From Allobosea sp. WAO (GTDB lineage: Bacteria > Pseudomonadota > Alphaproteobacteria > Rhizobiales > Beijerinckiaceae), in the NCBI RefSeq assembly GCF_001509835.1, contig NZ_JXTJ01000016.1, positions 109,296 through 173,295 on the forward strand: a stretch of 64,000 bases of DNA, written 5' to 3'. How positions within the stretch are numbered: position 1 is the first letter of the stretch; each line of letters starts with the position of its first letter. A program made the position numbers and the translations under genes. Under the pieces are notes generated by a model. That model was not told the origin of the DNA, searched no databases, and worked only from the letters and a program-made list of their open reading frames with translations. Positions 37,552-45,178 of this stretch are shown here, in pieces.

Positions 37552-38907
37552 TCAGCCGCCGAGACGGCGCAACGGGCGCCCTGCCAGCACAGCGGCTTCG
37601 ATGTCCTCGAGCCGGGCGCCGCGCGTCTCCGGCGCGAAGGCCAGGCAGAAACCGAGCGAGAGCAGGCAGACCACAAGGAACAGCCCGATCGCGCCGGAAA
37701 GGCCGATCGCCGCCACCAGCGACAGGAAGGTGAAGGCGATCAGGGCATTGAACAGCCAGCTCGTCGCCGAGGCGACCGCAATGCCGGATTCGCGGATCGC
37801 GGTCGGGAACAGCTCCGACATCAGCACATAGGGCAGCGGGCCGAGGCTCATGGCGAAGGCCGCGATGAAGATGGCGAGGCCTGCGAGGCCGACCCAGGGC
37901 CAGCCGAGCTGGGAGGCGATAACCACGGCCGCAAGCCCGATCGCCATTGCGGCTGAGCCGAAAATCAGCAACGGCCTGCGGCCCAGGCGATCGACCAGGG
38001 CGATGGCGGCGATCGTGGCGAGGACATTGACCAGTCCGAGGCCGAAGGTCGCCGCCAGCGCCGCCGTCCCGGCCGAGAAGCCGAGTTCCTGGAATATCCG
38101 CGGCGCATAATAGAGGATGCCGTCGATGCCGCTCAGATTCTGAAGCACGAAAAGCGTGCTGCAGAACACGAGGACGGCGGCGGTGCTGCCGCGTGTCAGT
38201 GCGGTGCCGCCATGGTTGCCGGCATGCGCGGGTGCTGGCGGCGTCTCCTGCCATTCATCGGTGAGGCCGAGGGTGAGCGTCGCCTTTTCTACCGCGGCAT
38301 GTTCGCCCCGTGCGGCCAGCCAGCGCGGGCTTTCCGGCAGGAACAGGATCGCCAGCAGGCCGAGGCCGAGGGGCAGCGCGCCGGCGCCGAGCAGAATCGG
38401 CCAGGGCACGCTCGCGGCGAAGGCGAGGGTCATGCCATAGGCGGCGAGAATGCCGAGCGTGATCGCGAGCTGGAACATCGAGACCACGGCGCCGCGCCGC
38501 TGCGCCGGCGTCGTCTCTGCCGCGTACATCGGCACCACCATCGAGATCAGGCCGATGCAGAGCCCGGCAAGGCTGCGCCCGAGCAGCAATCCGCTGAAGC
38601 CGATCCCGGCCAGGATCAGCGTATAGCCGAGCCCACCGAGCGCAACCGCCAGCATGATCGTTCGTCTTCTGCCCCAGCGGGCCGAGATCGGCCCTGCTAT
38701 GGCGGCGCCGACGAAGCAACCGAGGACCAGAATTCCAACGACAAATTGTTCGCCGATCTCCGAAAGTTCAAACTCCGACTTTATAATATCCAGAACGCCA
38801 GAAACAGATGTTATTCCAAATCCGAATGCTATTCCTCCCGCTAAAATTAGAGTCAAAATCAACTTAATTGGACTGATAGACCTGAAAATCCAGTTATTTC
38901 CAATCAT
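37552..38907 (-). CDS. MFS sugar porter
   Basis: A 451-residue inner-membrane sugar transporter of the major facilitator superfamily with 12 predicted helices. Sugar-porter signatures include RWGRRRTIM in loop 2-3, PESPRWLAARG before the central loop, and the second-half motif LVDRLGRRPLLI. The C-terminal PETRGARLEDIEAAV matches the family PETKG signature. It is divergent from the DegT aminotransferase. The first 60 or so codons have a strikingly low G+C (19 of the first 60 bases by my count) while the rest matches the GC-rich window, so the 5' end looks compositionally foreign. The substrate is unknown; sugars or cyclitols are typical. Confidence 0.88.
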   Translation of the reverse strand: MIGNNWIFRSISPIKLILTLILAGGIAFGFGITSVSGVLDIIKSEFELSEIGEQFVVGILVLGCFVGAAIAGPISARWGRRRTIMLAVALGGLGYTLILAGIGFSGLLLGRSLAGLCIGLISMVVPMYAAETTPAQRRGAVVSMFQLAITLGILAAYGMTLAFAASVPWPILLGAGALPLGLGLLAILFLPESPRWLAARGEHAAVEKATLTLGLTDEWQETPPAPAHAGNHGGTALTRGSTAAVLVFCSTLFVLQNLSGIDGILYYAPRIFQELGFSAGTAALAATFGLGLVNVLATIAAIALVDRLGRRPLLIFGSAAMAIGLAAVVIASQLGWPWVGLAGLAIFIAAFAMSLGPLPYVLMSELFPTAIRESGIAVASATSWLFNALIAFTFLSLVAAIGLSGAIGLFLVVCLLSLGFCLAFAPETRGARLEDIEAAVLAGRPLRRLGG

Positions 38908-39043
38908 TTCAGATCTTTTCCAAAACTAAAGGCCGGATTTGCTGCTCTCTTTCATGCTACAAGCGCTTCGTCGGCCAGATCAACATCTTCCAATCTCGTT
39001 GGTCAGACCGCCAAGGCGACGCATTGCTGACAGGGGGAAGCGC

Positions 39044-40381
39044 ATGACCGATCTGGCCGAGACAGGATCGCGGGTTGGTCAGGAGCGGGCCAATCGGCTC
39101 GCCATCGACGGTGGCGTGCCGGTCAGGAGCGAGCCTCTGCCCTGGGAGCTGCCAGGGGTGCACTGGATCGGCGAGGAGGAGCGCGAGCTGGTCGACCGCG
39201 TCGTGCGTGCGCGCAGTCCGTTCCGCTTCTATGGGCCCGACCCGCAGCACATGGTCGAGACGTTGGAGCGCGAATGGTGCGAGGCCTTCGGACATCGCAA
39301 CGCGCTCGGCGTATCGTCCGGAACGGCCGCCCTCACGATCGCCCTGTCGGCGCTCGGCGTCGGTCCGGGCGACGAGGTCTTCGTGCCCGGCTATCTCTGG
39401 GTGAGCTGCCTCTCGGCTGTGGTGCGGACCGGCGCCATTCCCCGTCTGGTCGATATCGACGAGACCTTCTGCATCGACCCCGAGGATCTCAAGCGCAAGA
39501 TCGGGCCTCATAGCCGCGCCGTGCTGTGCATCCATATGAGCGGCGCTCCGGGGCGCATCGCCGAGATCGCCGAAATCTGCCGCGCCCATGGCCTCGGCCT
39601 GGTCGAGGATTGCGCCCAGGCGGCGGGAGCCTCCGTCGCCGGGCGTGCGGTCGGGCGCTTCGGCGATATCGGCATTTTCAGCTTCCAGCTGAACAAGAAC
39701 ATGACCTCGGGCGATGGCGGGATGATCGTCGCCGAGGACGACGCGCTGTTCCGGCGCATCGTGGCGCTGCACGACCTCGGCTATCCCCGCAACGAGAAGG
39801 GCCGGCTCGACTCCTCCGACGAGAACTGCCAGCTCTGGGGCATGGGCGCGCGCATGTCCGAACTCGCTGGCGCGATGGCTCTGGCGCAGATGCGCAAACT
39901 GCCCCGCATCACCGGTGCGATGCGGGCCTCGAAATGGCGCATTCGCGAGCAGCTGGCCGATCTGCCCGGCCTCAGCTTCCGCCATATCCCGGACCCGGCC
40001 GGCGATACCGGGCCGTTCCTGCTGATGCTGTTACCCGATGCGGGCCTTGCGCGGCGCTTCGTCGAGGCGCTGCGCGCCGAGGGCATCGCCGGCCCGCCCG
40101 GCAGCCTCGCCTGCATCACCATGCAGGAATGGGGCATGCACTGGTACTTCAATGTTCCGAGCCTGGTGCAGCGCCGGTCGAACAGCCGTGACGGCTTCCC
40201 CTGGACCCACCCGGCCAACGCCTTCGCCAAGGATTATGACTATGGCGTCGGCGCGTTGCCGCGCTGCGACGAGTTCCAGGCGCGCGGTGCCCTGCTCGCC
40301 ATCGGCTCGACCCTGACCGAAGCCGACGAGAGCGACATCATTACCGCCTTCCGCAAGGTGGCGAACGGCATCCTGCGCTGA
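39044..40381 (+). CDS. DegT/DnrJ/EryC1/StrS family PLP aminotransferase
   Basis: A 445-residue fold-type I PLP enzyme of the sugar/cyclitol aminotransferase family. The ATG at 39044 has GGGGGAAG just upstream; the longer frame to 38939 has no ribosome site. The opening RLAIDGGVPVR, the SSGTAALTIAL cofactor loop, and the Schiff-base lysine in FSFQLNKNMTSGDGG (Lys218) are all present. The QLNK form of the lysine motif is that of the branch containing cyclitol aminotransferases (scyllo-inosose/StsC-like and MosB-like). It heads an operon with a sugar porter, a small protein and a GMC oxidoreductase. A ketose or ketocyclitol substrate is inferred, not shown. Confidence 0.87.
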   Translation: MTDLAETGSRVGQERANRLAIDGGVPVRSEPLPWELPGVHWIGEEERELVDRVVRARSPFRFYGPDPQHMVETLEREWCEAFGHRNALGVSSGTAALTIALSALGVGPGDEVFVPGYLWVSCLSAVVRTGAIPRLVDIDETFCIDPEDLKRKIGPHSRAVLCIHMSGAPGRIAEIAEICRAHGLGLVEDCAQAAGASVAGRAVGRFGDIGIFSFQLNKNMTSGDGGMIVAEDDALFRRIVALHDLGYPRNEKGRLDSSDENCQLWGMGARMSELAGAMALAQMRKLPRITGAMRASKWRIREQLADLPGLSFRHIPDPAGDTGPFLLMLLPDAGLARRFVEALRAEGIAGPPGSLACITMQEWGMHWYFNVPSLVQRRSNSRDGFPWTHPANAFAKDYDYGVGALPRCDEFQARGALLAIGSTLTEADESDIITAFRKVANGILR

Positions 40382-40415
40382 CGCCCGCGAACCCACGCCA
40401 ACCAGAGCGGAGACG

Positions 40416-41789
40416 ATGATCTATTTCGTAGCTGCCATCGCCGGCATTGCCGGCTTCCTTTTCGGCTTCGACGAGGGCGTCATCGCCGGCGCGCTGCATC
40501 TGCTGCGCGGGGAATTCACCATCAGCCCGTTCGACGAGGGGCTGATGACCGCCGCCGTCCCGCTGGGCGCGCTGGGCGGCGCGCTGCTGGCGGGTCGGAC
40601 CACCGAAACCTATGGACGCCGGGCCCTGCTGCTGGTCGCCGCATTGCTGTTCGCGGCGGGTGCGCTGCTCTCGGCTATGGCTGGCGCGGTCTGGGTCCTG
40701 ACGGCCTCGCGCCTCTTGCTCGGGCTGGCCGTGGGCATCGCCGCGATGGTGGCGCCGCTCTACATTTCCGAAAGCGCGCCGGCCGAGAAGCGCGGCATGC
40801 TGGTCTCGATCTACCAGCTGGCGATCACGCTCGGCATTCTCGGCGCCTATATCGTCGACTTCGTCTTCGCCGAGTCCTGGCGGCTGATGTTCGTGATGGG
40901 CGTCCTGCCTGCCCTTGCCCTGCTCGTCGGCATGTATCGCATGGGCGATACGCCGCGCTGGCTCGCCCTGCAGGGGCGTACCGAAGAGGCGCGCCAAGCG
41001 ATCGCACGGATTCGCGAGCTCGCGCCGCATGATCCGGCGGTCGATGCGGAACTCGCGAGCATCCGCCAGGCAGCGCAGCAACGGACCCGGCCCGGCACCT
41101 GGGCGGACCTGCTCAGCCCGACGGTCCGGCCGGCGCTGATCGTCGGCATGGGGCTGTTCTTCCTGCAGCAGCTCAGCGGCATCAACGCCGTGATCTACTA
41201 CGCGCCGACGGTGTTCAAGGAGGCGGGTTTCAACTCGACCTCGACGCAGATCCTGGCGACGGTCGGCATCGGCGTCGTCAATGTCGGGATGACCTTCGTC
41301 GGCATGTATTTGATCGACCGGATCGGCCGGCGGCGCCTGCTCTTCATCGGCTTTGCCGGCACCGCCCTCAGCCTGGGCATGATCGCGCTGGGCGCGGCCA
41401 CCGGCTCGGAATCGCTGGATATCCTCGCGACAATCGGCCTGGTTCTCTACATCGCTGCCTTCGCCGCCAGCATCGGCCCGCTGCCCTGGGTGATGATGTC
41501 CGAGATCTTCCCGCTCAAGGTTCGCAGCCTCGGCATGAGCGTGACCTCGCTCGCCAATTGGGGCTTCAACTTCCTCGTCGTGTTCTCCTTCCCGATGCTG
41601 GTCAGCAGTATCGGGCTCGGCGGGGTTTTCGCGGTCTACGCGTTGGTCTGCGCTGCCGGTCTGGTCTTCACCTATCTGCTGGTGCCTGAGACCAGCGGCG
41701 TCTCGCTCGAGGAGATCGAGCGGCATCTCGAATCGGGCCGGCCGCTCCGGACGCTCGATGCGGCTCCGGTTCGGGTTGCAACGGCATGA
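40416..41789 (+). CDS. MFS sugar porter
   Basis: A 457-residue, 12-helix sugar/H+ symporter. It has the N-terminal GFLFGFDEGVIAGAL segment typical of the sugar-porter family and the amphipathic ETYGRRALL loop. Its helix 7 motif is QQLSGINAVIYYAPTVF, with the QQxSGxNxxxYY pattern of hexose and inositol porters. The second-half loop is IDRIGRRRLL, and the protein ends in PETSGVSLEEIE. It lies 34 bases after the DegT gene, and its stop overlaps the next start (ATGA). It most probably imports the substrate of the DegT/GMC pathway. Confidence 0.9.
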   Translation: MIYFVAAIAGIAGFLFGFDEGVIAGALHLLRGEFTISPFDEGLMTAAVPLGALGGALLAGRTTETYGRRALLLVAALLFAAGALLSAMAGAVWVLTASRLLLGLAVGIAAMVAPLYISESAPAEKRGMLVSIYQLAITLGILGAYIVDFVFAESWRLMFVMGVLPALALLVGMYRMGDTPRWLALQGRTEEARQAIARIRELAPHDPAVDAELASIRQAAQQRTRPGTWADLLSPTVRPALIVGMGLFFLQQLSGINAVIYYAPTVFKEAGFNSTSTQILATVGIGVVNVGMTFVGMYLIDRIGRRRLLFIGFAGTALSLGMIALGAATGSESLDILATIGLVLYIAAFAASIGPLPWVMMSEIFPLKVRSLGMSVTSLANWGFNFLVVFSFPMLVSSIGLGGVFAVYALVCAAGLVFTYLLVPETSGVSLEEIERHLESGRPLRTLDAAPVRVATA

Positions 41790-42154
41790 ACCAGCTGTCG
41801 CCGGCTCTCGAGCAGCAAACGCCGGGCAGCGCCGATGCCGCCGGCACGGCCATTCCCGGGGACAGCGAGCGGCTGGTTGCAGCACTGATCGAGCTCAGCC
41901 CGTATCGCGCGGTGCTGATGCCGATGCTAGCCGACATCACGCGGATCGGACGTGCCAACCGGCAGATCGGCGCGGCGCTCGCGGCGGTCGAGCTGCGGGC
42001 CGACTTCGCTCATACGGGGCGGCTGCGCCGCGCCGATCTCGGCCCCGAGCGGACCGCGCTGCTCGGCTTCCTCGAGTATATCCGCTTCGCTTCACCGGAC
42101 TTCTTGCGCTCGGTCGGGGAGTGGCCCGTGGGAGGCATGCGTGACCGAGGCTGA
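41786..42154 (+). CDS. small protein preceding a GMC oxidoreductase (possible accessory subunit)
   Basis: A 122-residue protein with no signal peptide or clear family. Its start overlaps the sugar-porter stop by 4 bases and its end overlaps the GMC start by 14, so it is translated as part of the operon. The helical segment LVAALIELSPYRAVLMPMLADITRIG and the C-terminal FLEYIRFASPDFL are its main features. In fructose and gluconate dehydrogenases a small subunit precedes the FAD-containing GMC subunit, and this protein may be the functional counterpart. However, those small subunits are usually exported by a Tat signal, which is absent here. Confidence 0.7.
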   Translation: MNQLSPALEQQTPGSADAAGTAIPGDSERLVAALIELSPYRAVLMPMLADITRIGRANRQIGAALAAVELRADFAHTGRLRRADLGPERTALLGFLEYIRFASPDFLRSVGEWPVGGMRDRG

Positions 42155-43769
42155 ATTCTGCGATGTCGTCGTCGTCGGCACCGGCGCGGGCGGCGGCATT
42201 CTCGCCCACAAGCTCGCCAGATCCGGCTTGCGCACGATCTCGCTCGAACATGGCACGATGCTGCCGGAGGACCATTTCCGGACGACGATACCGCCCGGCG
42301 TGACCCGGGATTTCGGGATCGATCCGAGCACGACCTGGCCCAGCGACCCGCATGACAGCCTCTTCGTCCACCCGCTCTTCGCCGATGGCCGCACCGGTTC
42401 AACAGCTCGGCCGAAGGGTGGCTTCCGGCATTTCCAGGTGCTCGCCGTCAACGGGCTGCAGAACCTCTGGAACGGCGTCAGCGTCCGGTTCTCGGCGGAG
42501 GACTTCAAGTCCTGGCCGTTCTCCTATGCCGATCTCGCACCGCATTACGGCGCGGTCGAGCGCCTGATCGCCGTCTGCGGTACCAAGGAAGGGCTGCCGA
42601 ACCTGCCGGATGGCGATTACCTGCCGCCGAAGCCGCTGCGCCCGGCCGACCGGCTGATCGTCGATGCCGTCAAGGCGCTGAAGGACGGGCACTCCCACGC
42701 AATCCCGAACCGCAAGGCGATCAACACCAAGGCGGGAACCCCGACATCCTGCATCTCGACGGGGATGTGCACCTCGGGCTGTCCGGTCGGCGCGGTCTAC
42801 AAGTTCTCGACGCGGCTGCTGCCGCAGATCGCCGACCTGCCGAACTACGAGTTGCGGACGCAGGCGAAGGTGGTCCGCCTGCTCCGCGACGGTAACAGCC
42901 GGCGGATCGCGGGGGTCGAGTATATCGATCTTGTGAGCGGCGAGCGGCGGCATCTGCGCGCCGGCACCGTGGTGCTGGCCGCCGGAGCGGTCGAGACGCC
43001 GCGCATCCTGTTCAACTCGGCCGATGAGGCCGATCCCTCCGGCCTCGGCAACAGGCATGAGCGGGTCGGAGCGGGCCTGCAGGACAATCCCAAGGTCGTG
43101 CTCTCGACCTCGCTGCTGAAGCTCTGGGGCAAGCGGCGCAACTATGATCTCGGCTATGGCGACCTGCTGATCCTGTTGTCGCAAGGCCGGCTGCCCGACG
43201 GCGCGCCCTTCCCCTTCATCGGGCACGCCATCCATAGCGCGCCCGACGTGCCGCATTACCTGACCGGCATGCGCCACTTCCCGCCCTTCCTGAAGGAGCG
43301 GTTCGCCCGGATGATGTTCCACAGCTATGTCACGCTCGGCCTGTTCTGCCAGGGCGAGGCGATGCCCGGAAACCGGGTGCGGCCGGGCCGGAGCGTCGAT
43401 GCCTATGGCGTCCCTCAGGTGGAGGTCGATTTCACGATCCCCGCTGCAAGCCATCAGATGATGGATGCGATGAGCGTCTGGGGCCGGCGCGTACTCCGGC
43501 GGGCCTCCGCCACGATGATCTACGCCAGCCGCGACAATAGCGGCACCGGAATCCATTATGCCGGCACAACCGCCATCTCGCAGGACCCTCGCCGCGGTGT
43601 CGTCGATGCCGACCTGAAATGCCATGACTTCGACAACCTCTATGTCTGCGATGGCGGAGTCATTCCCGATCTGCCCGACAAGCACCTGACCTTGACGATC
43701 ATGGCGATGGCCGACCGTCTGGGCGGCCATCTCGTCGCGACCGCTCGTCAGCAGGTGGTCGCGGCCTGA
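42141..43769 (+). CDS. GMC family FAD-dependent oxidoreductase
   Basis: A 542-residue flavoprotein of the glucose-methanol-choline family. The GTG at 42141 is chosen because GGAGG lies six bases upstream and the FAD motif VVVGTGAGGGILA then falls at about residues 9-21; longer in-frame starts would overrun the preceding gene. A cysteine-rich segment (CISTGMCTSGCPVGA, about residues 204-218) matches GMC sugar dehydrogenases. IHYAGTT and KHLTLTIMAMADRLG mark the C-terminal active-site and FAD regions. It oxidises an alcohol, sugar or cyclitol hydroxyl, passing electrons to a carrier instead of oxygen, probably via the cytochrome gene two positions downstream. No signal peptide is seen. Confidence 0.9.
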   Translation: MTEAEFCDVVVVGTGAGGGILAHKLARSGLRTISLEHGTMLPEDHFRTTIPPGVTRDFGIDPSTTWPSDPHDSLFVHPLFADGRTGSTARPKGGFRHFQVLAVNGLQNLWNGVSVRFSAEDFKSWPFSYADLAPHYGAVERLIAVCGTKEGLPNLPDGDYLPPKPLRPADRLIVDAVKALKDGHSHAIPNRKAINTKAGTPTSCISTGMCTSGCPVGAVYKFSTRLLPQIADLPNYELRTQAKVVRLLRDGNSRRIAGVEYIDLVSGERRHLRAGTVVLAAGAVETPRILFNSADEADPSGLGNRHERVGAGLQDNPKVVLSTSLLKLWGKRRNYDLGYGDLLILLSQGRLPDGAPFPFIGHAIHSAPDVPHYLTGMRHFPPFLKERFARMMFHSYVTLGLFCQGEAMPGNRVRPGRSVDAYGVPQVEVDFTIPAASHQMMDAMSVWGRRVLRRASATMIYASRDNSGTGIHYAGTTAISQDPRRGVVDADLKCHDFDNLYVCDGGVIPDLPDKHLTLTIMAMADRLGGHLVATARQQVVAA

Positions 43770-43806
43770 CGGCGCGGCGCATGGCGATCGAGAACAGGGA
43801 CGCGCG

Positions 43807-45003
43807 ATGAGCGGGATGATGAGAGCGCTGCTCGCCGTGGCGATGGGCTTCACGCTCGTTCCGCCGCTGTCGCATGCGCTGCGCGCCGAGACCCCGGCAG
43901 CCCTCGCCGCGGTGATGCCGACGGGTCTGGTCGGCAATGTGCTGTTCGCGCCGCGGCCCGTGCTCGGCTCGGATGGTCTCCAGCATCTGGTTTACGAGCT
44001 GCAGCTGTCGAACGTGACGGGCGAGCGGGTCCAGCTGAAGCGGCTCAGCATCTTCGGCGACGAGGACAAGGAGCCGCTCGCGATCCTCGATGGTGCGGAG
44101 ATCGCACGGCGCTTCTCTCCCGGGGGCCGGCGCGGCAACGAGTCGGCGGATCTCGGCGGCTACCAGTACGGCATCGGCTTCCTGCATGTGGCGCTGCCGG
44201 CCGGACGCGCGGTTCCGCAACGCCTGCGGCACGATGTCGAGGCCTGGTTCGACCAGTTCAAGGCCGATGCCGTGATCAGGCTCGGCCCCGTTGCTGTGAC
44301 GAACGCTACGCCCCCCGTGCTGGGGCCGCCGCTGCGCGGCGACGGCTATATCGCCGGCGACGGCTGCTGCGACTCGGTCCGGCATGTCCGCGCCCTGCTG
44401 CCGCTCAATGGCGGCTTTCGCCTGGCGCAGCGCTTCGCCATCGACTGGGAGAAGCTCGGCGCCGATGGGCGGCTGGTCAAAGGCGACCGCAAGCAGGTCG
44501 CCAATTACCACATCTATGGCGAGCCCGTTCTGGCCGTGGCCGACGGCACCATCGTCGATACCCGGAACGATCTTCCCGACCAGGTTCCCGGAGCGTTGCC
44601 CGACGGACTGCCGATCAGCGAAGCCGACGGGAATTTCGCCGTGCTCGATATCGGTGGCGGCGCCTTCGTGCTCTACGCTCACATGAAACCGGGGAGTGTC
44701 CGGGTCAAGGCGGGCGACAAGGTCAGGCGCGGCGATCTGATCGGCCATGTCGGCAATACCGGCAACAGCTCGGAGCCGCATCTGCACCTGCACATCATGG
44801 ATGGGCCGTCTCCGCTCCTCGCGGATGGCCTGCCCTATGTCTTCGATGCCTTCACGGTGAAGGCGATCGACCGGGCTGGCACGGCCGACTTCGACAAGGC
44901 CGCGGAAACGGGTACGCCCGTGACCCTGACGCCGGTCGTGCCGCCTTTGGCGATCCGCCGCGCGCTGCCGCTCGATCTCAGTGTCATCGAATGGGGGCAG
45001 TAG
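43807..45003 (+). CDS. M23 family peptidase-like protein, exported
   Basis: A 398-residue protein with a signal peptide (residues 1 to about 27), a beta-rich N-terminal domain of about 170 residues and a C-terminal M23 fold. The second zinc motif is intact (SEPHLHLHIMD), and the YAHMKPGSVRVKAGDKV stretch is typical of the fold. The first motif is atypical: the classical HxxxD before the GxPVxAVADG segment is replaced by NYHIYGEPVLAVADG, so metal ligation may differ or the protein may be non-catalytic. It sits between the GMC oxidoreductase and the multihaem cytochrome on the same strand. Confidence 0.83.
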   Translation: MSGMMRALLAVAMGFTLVPPLSHALRAETPAALAAVMPTGLVGNVLFAPRPVLGSDGLQHLVYELQLSNVTGERVQLKRLSIFGDEDKEPLAILDGAEIARRFSPGGRRGNESADLGGYQYGIGFLHVALPAGRAVPQRLRHDVEAWFDQFKADAVIRLGPVAVTNATPPVLGPPLRGDGYIAGDGCCDSVRHVRALLPLNGGFRLAQRFAIDWEKLGADGRLVKGDRKQVANYHIYGEPVLAVADGTIVDTRNDLPDQVPGALPDGLPISEADGNFAVLDIGGGAFVLYAHMKPGSVRVKAGDKVRRGDLIGHVGNTGNSSEPHLHLHIMDGPSPLLADGLPYVFDAFTVKAIDRAGTADFDKAAETGTPVTLTPVVPPLAIRRALPLDLSVIEWGQ

Positions 45004-45178
45004 GGCGGCACTGCCGCAATGGATCGTGTGGGCCCGGACTCCGGTCCAGAAACCGTTCCATGACCCGACACCTGCAGCCGGCCCGGCACGCAGGACACGT
45101 CCACTGATCGGCCATCGTGGGCTTGCACAGCGCTGGGTCTGCACGCAACCTCGCGTCGACTATCGCCTGGGCTTCTTC

